Positions 23,331-35,655 of a stretch of 64,000 nucleotides of DNA are shown in pieces (position 1 is the stretch's first letter; each line of letters begins with the position of its first letter). Origin of the DNA: Eurosta solidaginis. Taxonomy: Eukaryota; Arthropoda; Insecta; Diptera; Tephritidae. Made by a program: the position numbers and the translations under genes. The notes beneath the pieces are model-generated. The model saw only the letters and a program-made list of their open reading frames with translations. It made no database searches and was not told where the DNA came from. Where the stretch lies: contig NC_090320.1 of assembly GCF_040869045.1 (NCBI RefSeq), positions 240,746,978 to 240,810,977 of the forward strand, given 5' to 3'.

Positions 23331-24889
23331 ATACACAATCTTTAACCTCCAGCTGTAATAAATATGAGTATTACGTAAAGAAAAATCATCGCCCTTCTGA
23401 CAGCTCATTTCAGACAAACTCATATTACTTTCCAATACCAAAATTTGTAATAGTCAGGTACATGTTTCTACTTTAAGAATGTAGTTAGAGCAACAGAGCC
23501 GTACCTTTGAAATCCTATTAATTAATTTATTTGTTTTAAATTAAATGACATGTCCAAAGTTCGATGACATAGTTGTGCCAGTGCTAGCCTACAACCTAAG
23601 TGCCTAACCAACAACCGCACATAAAGCATGATCAAAGAATTCTACCGCACAACTAACCAACCGGCATCCAATAATATAAAAGGGTCTGATGCGCATCTGC
23701 TTGCTTGGTTTGATTGTTGTAGATATTCGACAAGATCGCGGCTGATTTTGTCGCTGATAAGAGCGCTTGTGAGCAGTGGAAGGGTATACCATTTTTTCTT
23801 CGTTCTTGTGAGATTTGTGTTGTCTGCGTGTACAATTCTTTGAGTTATTTGATTTGATTTTATGTTTTTTTTCTTTTTTCATTTTGAATGTTTCTCTTCC
23901 ATGTTTGCCGTATGAGAAAATAATAATAATTTATTAAACTCTAAGTCGGTACAAGAACTTGGGTGCGATCAGCGTATGAATGTTGCAAGAATTTTATTTA
24001 TTTCGTTATCTGTTGATTTCACCGGCTTGTTTTGTTGATTGGAGAGTCGCTGCTATTGACTCAGGTGAGTCGGAACAGGAGTTCTTTAACTAAAACACAC
24101 TCAAGTTGGACGAGCTTTAGGTTGAGTTGCTATTTCATATTTTGGTGTGATAGTTCCCAGTTGGGGATAGGAAGGTCAGTTGAAAGAGTGCTTAGCGAGG
24201 TCTGTGGGGATCTGTATAATTTTTTTGGGTCCCAAGGTAACTTTCTCGAAGTAGAAGATGACTTCAACAATTGCAAAACGAAGGCCAAATGTAGGCTATT
24301 TAAGCGACATATAGAGCTCTGGTTCTTCAAGCATAAGGACTACAAGTAGATTCCCAAAAGGTGGTATCTAAACTTTCAGGGATATAAGGAACATAAGGCA
24401 ACCGTTTGGAGGTGGCGCACTCCAAGGTGGATGTTTGGCAGGTGAGAGCAACCTAACCTACATGGTTAGTTTACAGGGAGAACGATATTAACGTGTGGAG
24501 CCCTCGGTTAGTTGAAGGAGCTTAACAGGTTGGGTAGTTATAAGGAAAATATATTGATTAGATAACCCTGGTAGTAGGTGTCAAATCAAACATATCCGCA
24601 TGTCATGGTCTTCTTTAACCATAGAGCTATAACATTTAGTGAACCACTAATATTCTATTGAACGACCTGAGCTCAAACACGAATACGAATGATGATGCCA
24701 GCCCAGCGCTTGATTATCTTATCCGAGACCGCTCTATCCAAAAGAAAACTACAGGTGGTAAGCGGAATTTCAAAGGCTTTACTGAAAGCTACATCCGGTT
24801 CTCATATGCCCTCTCGGGCCAACATATCCGCGTGATAATAACAATGCTACGACATGCAGATGATTAAAAAGTAGCTCGATGCAACCACT
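23331..24889. other. unassigned sequence
   Basis: No gene is supported. A CAACCTAACCT motif at about 24449 resembles the R1/LOA-like 3' terminus, preceded by a GGAGGTGGCGCACTCC segment, but no protein-coding remnant is readable. Confidence 0.35.
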
Positions 24890-25070
24890 ATAGAGGTCAG
24901 CTTCAGCACTTTAATTGTCGTTTGGATATCCAAGAAACTATATTAGGCTTCCTAATATTTAAATCCCCTGGTAGTATGTCGCCCACAGCGTAGTTAATGG
25001 CAACGACAACCCATAGAAAGACGCTGCAGTAATAGAACAGCCTAAATTTCCACCTGACTTAACATATTCT
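24890..25070 (-). pseudogene. RNase H relic of an R1/LOA-like LINE
   Basis: On the minus strand, short pieces in different frames match an RNase H domain: YCSVF followed by AINYAV (the 'CSVFQAE--AI--A' block that carries the catalytic Glu in intact elements) and FLDIQTTIKVLKLTS (the 'YSDSQAAIKAL' block). The AAAGACGCTGCAGTAAT segment is shared with the LINE at 10303-11710 (near 11103). The copy is heavily decayed. Confidence 0.6.
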
Positions 25071-26049
25071 TGAGCTTCCCATTCAGAGTGAATTCTTCAG
25101 TAAACAAGTTTATCAGACTCCTGCTCCAGATAAGGCCAAATATCGAACTTATAGACTAATCTGATTTGCAAGAAATAAGAAAGGAGGTAGTAAAAGTTTC
25201 GGAGTACCCATGGTTGGCGAGTTCGTTAAAGGCGTCGTCTTAAATAAAATGCGAGCTGCGGCTGACTAGCTACACTTAAGACTATGATATGGAAAGAGAA
25301 GCTAGAGGTGGCCTATTATCGATGCGAATGTATGTCAGACAATTGAATCGTATATAAACCGTCAGGAATAAGTCCACGGTGACGAATCCGCAGCCTACGT
25401 TCCGGGAATCGTTTATATGTATGTATACTATAAACTCCCGACGAAGGTTACCTCCTCCCAAGTAGAGAATCTCAAATAAAATCTCCAAGCATAAAAATAC
25501 CAAAGGAACAATATCACTGATAAGATAACCAAAGAAGACTCGGAAATAAATAGAAGGGGGGCAAGCAACTTTATTTGACCGCCGTCATTCCCACAGCACT
25601 CCGTTCAACGTACCGCAATGACTCGAGATTGAGCCAATCCAGGGCTGTTATTTAAGTGTAATTCTAGCCCCAACCATGAATGAATATCTCGATTAAGCAG
25701 AGCGAATCATCTTAATATGAGCAACAACATAAAACAGTCTTTATATGTTAACTTAAGAAACACTGAAGGCTGCTCAATAAGGTCAGCCACCATGCTATGG
25801 ACTAACACCGATATTAAAGGCGAGGTATTTCACTTCGAAAATATCACCATTAAAGTATTAGTCCGGCCATCTTGGGCACGACTTGATATGACTTTGAACA
25901 TTCTAGGTTATCACGCCTTTTCATTCCGTATGGAAACAGGGGTCGCCAGAGCCTCTCCTACTGAGAAAACAGCATTCTACACGGGTAGGTCAGCTTAGAA
26001 ATGCAGTTGGAGAAACTATATAATGCGCTAGCAACCACTTAAAAGGGTT
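25071..26049. other. unassigned sequence
   Basis: No feature is supported. The 93-codon frame at 25717-25998 has no recognisable motif. Confidence 0.35.
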
Positions 26050-26600
26050 GTGCTCTACAGCCCTTGAATACCTTTCAGCTTTTGTAGTTTGCTGAATATT
26101 TTCCGTCTTTTTTCGCAATAGCATCACATTCAAAAGGGATATGCTCCGCAGTTTCATCCACGCTGATGAAGAATATACAGGGGTTTTAGACCAGCTACGT
26201 AGTTGTTGCCTGAAGGGTGGACAGTGGTGGAGCCTTTCAGCAGCTACTTTCTGGCCAGCCTATCCGTACGTACGTTACCCGTCAAACGGATGGTTTTACT
26301 AAACGCTAAGCGCTTGAGTGGCGCCACGTACTCAAGGATAATTCAGAATCTAAACACCCCTGAAGATGTGGCTTTAAGTGCTGCCTGACCGTCATTAAGT
26401 ATAAGGAAGCTCCGTTTTGGGTAGCCTCGTTACAAATTTATTTCCACGTTCTGAGTTATGGCAAAACCTTAAGCCTGATAGATTTATGGAACCATTTCAG
26501 TACACAGACTTATTCGTCATGGGACCGAAGACTTTCGCTCACATGCCCTCTGGTGTCTTCTGGCTGGAATTCTTTAAATCTGGAATTGTCCCTTGTGGCT
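26050..26600 (-). pseudogene. LINE RNase H and C-terminal relic
   Basis: The minus strand around 26400-26350 reads ILNDGQAALKATSSGV, matching the RNase H 'SDSQAALKAL' block. Further on, at 26160-26100, it reads VDETAEHIPFECDAIAKK, matching the 'ETAEHILFEC' histidine-cysteine segment that closes R1/LOA/I-type LINE proteins. The order and spacing fit one element. It differs from the family at 10303-11710 (different C-terminal sequence), so it is a second RNase H LINE family. No intact frame. Confidence 0.68.
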
Positions 26601-26705
26601 TTGTGTCCCTATTAAATTTTTATTTACTTTTTATTTATTTTCGAATATAATGAGATTTCAAATGCGCCTGGGATCTTGAGATGTCTGAGGAACTCTATGG
26701 CTATT

Positions 26706-26727
26706 TATAATAATAATAATAATAATA
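26706..26727. repeat. (TAA)n microsatellite
   Basis: About seven TAA units. On the minus strand it lies at the 3' end of the CR1/L2-like LINE, so it may be that element's tail. Confidence 0.8.
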
Positions 26728-28290
26728 CCCAACGGATTAATACCCTCCAAAGCCCGCCCGACCGGGGCGAGGGGCGCATCCGCATGACGCACGGATTTGT
26801 TATTGCCGAGTTGTTGATAGGCGGAGGTTTGTTAAGCGTCGAGATCTAAAACTGCTAAGCTACAGAATAAAAATCATCAGCTGAGTACTATACATAACAG
26901 TTAGAACTTATACATATACATACTACATTGTTAAATAAGTGAACATTTTTAATTTATTTGATTGTTTTTTTTTTGTTAGGAGTTAAGATAGGATAAGACA
27001 GTTTTCTTTATAGTAAAAAGAGAATCCGTTATATCAAATGAATTAGAATGAGTGTTAAAATCATGACACAAACACCGAAAAGGTTCATTTAATTCGAAAT
27101 TAGTTCTACACTGTCTCAAAAGAAGAGGTTTGTAATGTCTTGATACCCGTGATGGGACGTTAAAATTTACTTCGTTCAAAAGAATTGGACTAGAAATCAG
27201 TCCAATCAGGAGTTTAGCCATAAATATAACGCCTAGCATTTCTCTACGACTTGCAAGATTTGGAAGATTGATAAGCTTCAACCGACTAGTATAAGGTGGA
27301 AGATTATACGCAGAGACCCACTGAAAATTCGTTAAAGAGAAAAGTAGAAATTGCTTTTGTATTGATTCAAGTCTATATGCATGAACTCGATATTGTGGAT
27401 TCCAGACTATTGATCCGTATTCTAGTAACGGTCTAACTAAAGTGATGAAAAGAGCTTTAGTTACATAAGGGTCACTAAATTCTTTGAACCACCATTTCAC
27501 GAATGAAAGAACACCTCTAGCCTTATTGACAGTAGCATTAATATGAAGGTTGAAACTAAGTTTAGCATCTATCGTGACTCCCAAGTCCTCAAAATAGTTT
27601 ACTGACAGAAGACAAAAATTATTAATTACGTAAGAGGCTGCTGGCAAAGATCTTCGAGATAGGCACATGAATTTGCATTTATTGAGGTTCAGCGGCATTG
27701 AATTTACGTTGCACCAAGTAACTAGGCAGTTTAAATCCGCTTGAAGCAATGGACGTTCTTCGATAGACACATAAGACTTAAAAAGTTTTACATCATCAGC
27801 ATACATTAAGATTTTGGAATATTTCATAGTGGTACAGATATCATTAATAAATAGCAAGAACAGAATTGGACCAAGGTGGCGGCTGCCTTGTGGGACGCCA
27901 GAGGGAACATCGATGACATTTGAAAAAGTATTTTTAAAAATAACTTTTTGCGTTCGACCGCAGAGATACGACGAGATTCACTGGGTGATACCAGGTTGGA
28001 AGCCAAGCAGATCCAGCTTGTAGATAAGTAAGGAGTGGGATACTTTGTCAAATGCTTTACTAAAACCAGTATAAATAACATCTGTGTGAAGATTTTCTCT
28101 AAATCCCTTAGAAACATGAGTTGTGAATTCAAGTAGATTAGTAATGGTAGATTTGCCTTTACAGAATCCGTGTTGCGGTTCTGCAATCAAAGTAGAAATG
28201 GAAAATGTTAGCTGATTGGTAACGATATCTTCAAACAGCTTTGGGAAATAGGGGAAAATGATTACATTTCTTTTCATATTAAAGAAGTCT
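26710..28290 (-). mobile_element. CR1/L2-like LINE, RT half
   Basis: Antisense LINE remnant containing most of the RT domain and the C-terminal region, followed by ~250 bases of 3' UTR to the (TAA)n run. The 5' end is missing above about 28290. The clade is judged from the QHGF-KG-ST, FSKAFDKVSH and YADDVKLF patterns and is less sure than the LINE call. Confidence 0.8.
26976..28277 (-). pseudogene. CR1/L2-like RT, frameshifted, motif A lost
   Basis: The frame from 28277 to 27978 carries LFEDIVTNQL, EPQHGFCKGKSTITNLLEF and motif A as VIYTGFSKAFDKVSHSLL. The catalytic Asp expected before FSKAFDKV is Gly. The next segment (motif B and its QGS box) is read across a frameshift between 28000 and 27860. 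The frame from 27857 to 26976 (293 codons) holds motif C as YADDVKLF (both Asp intact), the NKCKFM block, FEDLGVTIDAKLSF, and the C-terminal thumb (LVRPLLEYGSIVWNP). The Asp loss and shift show a dead copy, though the last frame is clean. Confidence 0.83.
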
Positions 28291-28871
28291 GCTCCATGGA
28301 CACTGTGCTATGGTTAAAATGTTTCGAGGATGGCTTGAGCCAAAAATCTCTGTCAAAGAATCTGTCAGTCAATTTATCACGAAGTGACTCAGATATTGAT
28401 GGGTATGTTTTCTCCTAAAGTCTGACTGGGAGGAACGATGTTGTACTTTTCAATATCATATGGGAAATCAAATGGTGATAGATCAATACCTTGCAATCCA
28501 TCAATATGGGCATGAGCGACCTCTCAGCCAAGCCTAATCTTTCTTATCAATGTAGCGATCATGCTGGATTTACTGAGAATTGCTTGTAAGAAAAATAAAA
28601 AGCCAGAATTTTCATGACCTCAAAATCGCGCACGAATTCTCTTATACCGCGTCTTGCACACCTCACTCGAGTGTTATGAGCAATCCAACAAATGGCAATC
28701 GCTTTACCACAGAGCTCTTTGATTCCTTTTACCTATGTATTCGTTTTTAAATTGGAATTTTATTTTATTTACAGCTGTGTTGCATTTCAGCATTTAATTA
28801 AGAATTTATCGTAAATATTTGTAAGTCATATGCACCGTTATTTATGTTATTAAATTTTTAATTAAAAAACA
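28291..28871. other. unassigned AT-rich sequence
   Basis: No gene or recognised repeat. It may contain more of the LINE upstream in decayed form. Confidence 0.35.
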
Positions 28872-30045
28872 AAACAAGTAAGGATGTCTAAGCCCGGGTG
28901 TAACGTAACATTATGTAACCAGCGTGAGTTTCAATTGTACAATTCATTTCAGATAAATTACTGATAAAAGTGGACGTATTTTATATAAAAGTGGGCGTGC
29001 TCCTTAACCGATCCCGTCCATTTTTAACTTGAAATATTTCCTGGTATAAAGAAATTATATCCCATTTTTATTACGATATGTTAATTTTTCCTCAGGTTAT
29101 GCTGCCGAAGCATAGAAAATTGCTTTGTCAAATAAGGGGTTGTGCCACGCCCATTTTCAAAAACTATAATATTTTCTAGCTTTCTGTTATAATTCCATTT
29201 AAGAAGGAAAAAACCATTGATATTAGGCTCTTTTTTGCAAAGATGGTCTACCACCCATTTAAATGTGGGCGTGGTCCTTAACCGATCACGTCCAGTTTTT
29301 CTAGAAATATTTCCTGCACCCAATCATATTACGATCCGTTAATTTTTCTTAGAGTTATAGCTCCCAAAACATAGAAAAATCCTTAGTCATAAAAGGGGCG
29401 ATACCACGACCATTTTAAAAAATTAACATTTTTTTCTATTTCTTGTTATAATTTCACTTAAGAAAAGTAATACCATTAATATAAAGCTCTTTTTTGCTAA
29501 GATATAGCTTATTTGATTCGTCCACGACCCTTTTAAAAATCTTTTATATAAAAGTGGGCATGGTCCTTAACCGATTTCGCTAATTTTTCTTCGAAGCATT
29601 CCTTACAGTAAATATTGGTTTTTGATTTATAATTAATAATATTTGTAAAATATATTTTATCACAAGTGGGCGGCACCACGCCCATTTAAAAAAAATCTAA
29701 CTTTTATGAAGAGTCTCAATATCAGTCCACACATCAAATTTCAATATTCTATGTGTATTATTTACTAACTAATCAGGTTTTTGTGTTTTCCAAAATGTTA
29801 TATATATAAAAAGTGGGCGTGGTTATCATCCGATTTCGCTCATTTAAAATAGCGATGGGAGTTGAGTGCCCAGGAACCCATATATCAAATTTCAATGAGA
29901 ATTATAGTGATCACAGACAGACGGACGGACGGACATGGCTAAATTAATTCCTTTTTTCATCCGATTGGTTTCTGCCGTTACGTTCAACCTTTATGTTACC
30001 AAAGTTAACATACTCTGTGAGCAAAGCACGCTGAGTATAAGTACA
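28872..30045 (+). repeat. CCACGCCC-family copy, short type
   Basis: Starts ACAAGTAAGGATGTCTAAGCCCGGGTGTAACG (a mutated form of the GTTCGGGTGTAACCGAAC hairpin). It runs through at least six blocks of the type GTGGGCGTGGTCCTTAACCGAT or CCACGCCCATTTT and the GACGGACGGACGGACATGGC block (29919-29938). It ends CATACTCTGTGAGCAAAGCACGCTGAGTATA at about 30040. No coding capacity; the 76-codon frame at 29935 is incidental. Full-length for the short subtype (~1.17 kb). Confidence 0.82.
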
Positions 30046-32254
30046 CAAACCCTAGTGTTCCTCTTTTCCTTTTTCATTCAGTCCATAAGCCACGAAGTGT
30101 CTGCAATTGCTGCTTTTTATCCTCTTCAAATGCTTCACAGTTGTCTTCTTAAGCTCGCCACATAATCTACTTAGCTCGGACGTTTTTTTTTATTTTTCCT
30201 AAGTATGTACTCTTCTCTTGTTGTTGGTTTCCTACAACTCCTTTTCTCACTTTAATATCTGATTCTTCCATCTTAACTTAAGTGTAATCTTCTTTACTTT
30301 TTATGGCTAGTTTTTGATATGCTTAGTTGTACTGTCAGCTTATATTCTAAATTTATTCCGTTTCAGCTTATGGCTGAGGGTTATGAGTATTGCGAGCAAA
30401 TGTGAAATGACAGTTCCTTCAATGTACGTAAACTTATTTTTTTTCTTTTAATTTCCTCTTCTTCCTATTTGGACTAACGCAAGCGGACTACTGTAGGATT
30501 TATTAGCGGTCCACAAGACCAATCAGTTGTGGTATCAGCTTTTCGACAGTAGTTACATATATGCTAAAGAAAATTGTTCAAGTCCAAACACTGATTTGAA
30601 TCCTTAAAAATCACTTGCATACCTCAGAAGGTCAGAATCACTACGAACTATCAAACGAGACTCATCGACACAAAAAAATGTATTCAAATTTGCAAAGCAC
30701 AGATCTTGCCATAACAAGTTCGTTTATCTGAAATTGCCATTTCGCATTTTTATATGAAAATTACGTGATTGCGTTTGATCATATCGTCTCGACGCTCCCA
30801 CATGCAGCCATGAACTTGGAAGTTACGGGAGCACGCATATGGTTAACGATCAACTGACAGTAGCAAGTAATTGGTTAGTCTCCTTACATTTTAGCCTCTT
30901 TGTCTCTCTTTCTATCCCTTTCACTCACATGTACTCAGTAATCTGTCAAAATATGCCTAATAAATCAAATGTCACGTAAACATTTTTATTATTATTGTTA
31001 TTATTTCTAGTGACCCAAAAGCGTCCAGCGAAATATGTAGGGAAAAGGTTGACGCTTGGTTGTGAATTTTTACAACAAATAAAAAAAATCAGCCGTGACA
31101 ATCATCATCATACTGCTACCTTTTAAGGCTGTGTAACTCGGTGCGGTGTTGAGTTATTGAGTTGACACCATGGGTACACTCGTGATATCGTGGCGCAATA
31201 TGGCGCCAGTAGCACCAGATTAATACAAACTCTTTTTGAGCTGACAACACTTGAACTCACTTCACTTGCGACTGCTTAAATTTTAAGAAAGCGAACGAAA
31301 TCTGTTAACAGCTTTCTTTGATCTCTTGGCCGTGCCACAATGAAGTTTTTCACATAGATGCGTTCAACGCAATTTGATGCATGCCAGTAACATCGTCACA
31401 ATCAACTAAGATGTTGCGCATGTAAATATAAAGGAACTTCAAGCTTGGCAATTGAAGTTTATTTCGCCTTGCCCATTCACATACAAATATATACTGTTAT
31501 AAAAATTCTCACTATACAAGAAAAATACTTGCTAACATATTTTGTGTTCTATTCATTTGTTAAATTGCAGTTTTTAATTGTGAAAAATTTTAGAAAAGTA
31601 CCAACAAGTGGAAAAAATAATTTCACTTGCGAAATATGAAAGCACCCTTAGCCAAATCAAATTTCAAATTCTTCTTCTTATGCTTTGCTTGCAACAAAAT
31701 TTGGAAGATGGCTACTTTTTCATGTCAGATGGCGCTAGTGTCGCTCGATCTGCCGTTCTCCGTAAAAATACGTGAAATCTACTTATAATGCGTAAGATTG
31801 TGCTTAACGCATCTATATGAAACACTGCTTTTGTGACGGGGCTTTCCGAGTCGTATCTGATACACAAATATCAGTCGACTCAATAGCGCAAGTAACACCA
31901 CCAACTCACTACTGAGCAGCGCCAGGCATTCGCTTGGTGTCATTGCGCTGAGTTAGCGCCAGCCTTGGTGTTAGTGTCATGGTGGTGTCAGCACTACAAG
32001 AAATGCGCTAATAGCCAGACTTAATATCTTTACTCTGGTATTTTATGTATGCATTTGCTGTTGTCATGCCATCCAAAGGCATCATTTTGTGCTATAGTGG
32101 TATCATACAACCTTATCTCAATAACAACCGCAGGTTATTTAGTTACGAGCAAACGCCAGTAGCTGTCTCAGCCGCAATAGGCTAACGTATGATGATCATG
32201 TTGTGATGTAGTGACATTGATGCACACACCACGCTAGCATTTTTACATTTACTT
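30046..32254. other. unassigned, 2.2 kb
   Basis: No exon with recognisable motif, no RNA gene and no element with visible ends. The part at 31180-31250 and 31730-32010 is richer in GGCGC-type and GGTGTTAGTGTCATGGTGGTG-type motifs than its surroundings, which could be regulatory or old repeat sequence. I cannot decide which. Confidence 0.35.
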
Positions 32255-32530
32255 AGCTCATCTTGTACCTCTCAATTGCCCGCCACTTCATCCTCTGCCC
32301 CTCTCCTCCCTCTTCTCATCTTCTTTCTATGAACTTTTGTCTTCCTATCCCCATCCTTACATCTTCCTTCCTTCTCCATATGCCTCTGTCTTTCTTTGCG
32401 CCTGTCTGTCTTCGTCCCTTACCATTTGCCTCTCCCGTAACTTTATATGTTCATTTCTCTTAGCCTCTCCGTCTCTAAGTCACTGTGCCGCTTCCTTTAC
32501 TTCTACATCTTCTATTTCCTATCGCTCACA
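32255..32530 (+). repeat. pyrimidine-rich tract
   Basis: About 275 bases made almost wholly of C and T clusters on the plus strand (CTCTCCTCCCTCTTCTC, CCTTCCTTCTCC). It produces serine/proline/leucine-rich frames that are low-complexity artefacts. Confidence 0.7.
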
Positions 32531-32589
32531 TTCTCCATATCGAAGTACGAATATGATTTATTTACAAAGGTCCAGCTTCGCCCACTTCC

Positions 32590-33869
32590 CCAAAAAGGTA
32601 CAAAATATTAGCCGGTTATTTACCAAATTTTATGCAAAGAATAAGAATTCTCGTTTGGTGGGTAGTCACACTAAAAACAACCTACCTCAAAAAATTAGAG
32701 GGGATATGCAGGCTATCAATGCTTAGCATTGCGGTAGCTCTGAAAACTACCCCACGCCTGCACTGTAAGTCATTCTACACATTCCGCCTGTCGACCTCGG
32801 GGCAAAGAATATAACGTTAACAACTGCAATAAGGCTCAGTTCCTTGGGTCAGCTTGAGCGCAGACCATACGGCCATAATGGTAACAAATACAGAACAAAC
32901 AGAATACCTGATTACGTATCTGCGCTTCGCAGGTGCTCTTAGAGCTATAATAGAGGTGGATGACTTCCACAAGTGTGCCCAAATGGCGAACGAGGCGATA
33001 AAAGTGTACACCGAAGGCTCCAAAGTAATTAAAAGAGTAGGGTCTGCGGTGTACGGATCAGGAAAAGCATATCCTACAAGCTGTCAGATCACTGCAGCTT
33101 TTTTCAGGAGGAAGTGGTAGCCGTTAACAAAGGAGTAAAACAGTTGTAGAAAATAGCTTAAGCTGCAGCAGCGTCAACTTTTATATTGATAGCCCAGCTT
33201 GCTGCAGGCAATAATCTCGCATAGCAGATCATCTTAAAGTGTGTTAAAGTGTAAGCAATTTCTGGAAAGAATCTGGATTGGGAGAATAATACATCCATAT
33301 TGGGTCCCAGGTCATATGGGAATAGCTGGGGAATGAAAAAATGGATGAGCCAGCTTAAAAGGCCGCACGTCTCGAAGTTTGATCCGTAGACGGCCCAGTT
33401 AGATTGGACGAGATTAAGAGAAGGCGAGAGTCGAAGATCAACTAGACTAACAAAGTTACTTCTATTATTAAAAAATAGGACTGTAGACACGTGACGGGTA
33501 TTCTGACTGGACACTGCTTTCTGGCGTCACATGCCTTTAAATTAAGATTGGTCAGTGATAGCAGATGATGTATAAAGTGCGGGTTGGAGAAGGAAACGAT
33601 AGAGCAAGTTTTGTGCTCGAGCCATGCGCTTGCCAGCCTAAGAAACCAGCTATTAAGAGTGATACAGTCATATCTAGAAGCAGAGAGTGGCATAGGTCCT
33701 AGAAAGCTTATAGTATTTGCCAAGAGGACGAAGTTATTTTATAACATAGGTACTGGTTTTTGATACTGTTTTTCATTTTGGTCGTTAAACAAACTTCTGG
33801 TAACACTACGGAATCATTCAGTCTATGCGAGGTCCTCATGGACCGGCAAATTCAACCTAACCTAACCTA
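32590..33869 (+). mobile_element. R1/LOA/I-group LINE, 3' part
   Basis: Sense copy of the family at 10303-11710, 5'-truncated near 32590. It matches from CTCGTTTGGTGGGTAGTCAC (RT end) through the RNase H start and the C-terminus to the 3' UTR, which ends CAACCTAACCTAACCT at about 33869. Between 33121 and 33480 the sequence is frame-broken. Confidence 0.83.
32854..33762 (+). pseudogene. LINE RNase H and C-terminal segment
   Basis: The frame at 32854-33120 ends in the first RNase H motif VYTEGSKVIKRVGSAVYG; the usual catalytic Asp of YTDGS is Glu. After a broken middle part, 33492-33762 reads TGILTGHCFLASHAFKLRLVSDSR, a stop, CIKCGLEKETIEQVLCSSHALASLRNQ (a C-x2-C...H/C zinc-type motif), and ends PRKLIVFAKRTKLFYNIGTGF with a TGA. 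This is the C-terminal end of an RNase H LINE protein. At least one stop and several shifts make it dead. Confidence 0.8.
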
Positions 33870-35267
33870 GGAAACTGATATAGCTTGGTCTTCCACTCAA
33901 CCGCTGATATCTTTAATACATACTTTTTCCAGCCCATTTAGCGACAGTTCGTTTGCTCCGTACACGATCGGTAGATATGAACCAAGCGCTCGTTACAGCT
34001 CACGTGTGCATAGCTGGTTTTTATGAAAAGCATGGGTCCACATGATATTACCTAGCCTTATTTAAATATAAATAACTGGGTTTTTTCTTTACTTTCTTGC
34101 ATTATGCATAGACACACATGTATGTGTATATGTATGTGTGCAAGTACATATGTTTGAAGTGTTGACACGTGGTGTTTTTTGCAGGAAGAACAGAAACCTT
34201 ATGCATTTTTAACCGCAAGTAAACACAACAGAGGGGAGTGAACAATTGTGGTGCGTCGCAACTCGGCACGGGAGTGGAGGCAACACAATTGTGTTTGGAT
34301 TAGGTTTTAAATAAACAAAAGAAAGAAACGTGAGAGATATTTCTCGTTATAATATTTCTTTATTAAAGTGAAAATTATGATCAAAACAATAACTTATCTG
34401 TGTATAAAATTAGGATGGGGGGGGGGGGGGGGGGGCTTCTCGGTGGCTGCTGTGGCTGTTGATTGCTCGACAATCGCTGGAAAAGTAGACGGGTGCCTTG
34501 TCGAGGGCAACCGTTGAACCGCGGAAAAAGTCTCCGGTTTTGAGGGAAGCTTCCCCACACAGTTGTACCGGCATGTATGTATATGTGTACGGATAACATA
34601 ACCCTATCTATGTACACATATGCATGCATGTGGGCGAACTAGTGGTCGATAAAGTGGTGCTATGAGGGTGGCGTGAGTTAATATGAATTTAGGCTTCGGG
34701 CCTAAACAGGGAGCGAATTCGAAAATTTGAATTTTGTGAAAACTGATCTTTTTACTTAGTACTTATTTATACCCAGCAGAAGTTTAAACAGGTAAAAAGC
34801 TTTTATATTTTTCTTAATATTTTTAATTCGCCGAAAGACCATCGGTCCAAATAAGAGTCCAGTAAAGGAACGAAGCGCCTTACCATCATATTCGAAATTA
34901 TAAGCAAATAACATGTAGAAGATCCAAAAGTGGCACTACAGATGGCACATCTCCAAAACCGGGTTCTTTGCCTATCAAATTCGAAAAGAGATGACGGAAG
35001 CAACAGTAGGGGTCTCTCAAGATGGTTTGTTATAATACTTCCTGCCTAAGCTCTAAAACTACTCCTAATATCATGATATATTGATGATGAATTGTTAAAT
35101 GATCGAAGCTCAAGCGAAACAATAACTCTTAAATTTTACTCTTCTCTATAGTGCGAATGAACCTGCATCTTACAAATTCACTGTCCGTCTTATAACTATA
35201 TATATTTATAAAGGACATTAGAATTTTCATCAATATCGGCCCGCCTCATAGGACGCAAGCAAGAGAA
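33870..35267. other. unassigned, with poly-G run
   Basis: No gene is supported. A run of 19 G lies at 34417-34435 and TATGTG-type simple repeats at 34116-34150. The frame at 34381-34629 on the minus strand encodes a polyproline run from the G tract and is not credible. Confidence 0.4.
34417..34435 (+). repeat. poly-G run (19 G)
   Basis: Uninterrupted G run in AT-rich surroundings. It may be a true mononucleotide repeat or a sequencing or assembly artefact. Confidence 0.85.
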
Positions 35268-35655
35268 GGTAACAGCGATGAGTCGGACTTGAAGAGCGAA
35301 GGAAGGGAAGGGAAAGGAGCTCAGTAAGGAAGCGGCAGCCGATTCTGAACAGAGAAGAAGAATGGAGGGGGTACAATGCAGGGGAAGGGTACAGAGGCAG
35401 ATAGCCGGTGAACAAAAACTGCCAGCCACCTAAGCTAGGATGCTGTACAGACTGATACCGGCCACCTCGGAAGGTAAGGGTGGAAGGTTTTTTTTTCGTA
35501 GTAATACCATCAAGATGAATTCTACAGATACTTTTAATAATAAGTTAGCGCAGATAAAAGCGATGAGTCCGACTTGAAAAGCGAAAAGAGGGACAGAAAA
35601 TGAGCGAGGAAGCGGCAGTCGATTCCAAACAGAGAAGAAGAGTACAAAGCAAAGA
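35268..35655 (+). repeat. duplicated purine-rich segment
   Basis: Two ~95-base copies (35268-35365 and 35556-35655), both running AGCGATGAGTCSGACTTGAA, GCGAAgag, GGAAGCGGCAGYCGATTC, AACAGAGAAGAAGA. The offset is ~290 bases. The second copy opens a 64-codon frame; the first has the corresponding start codon destroyed. Confidence 0.75.
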
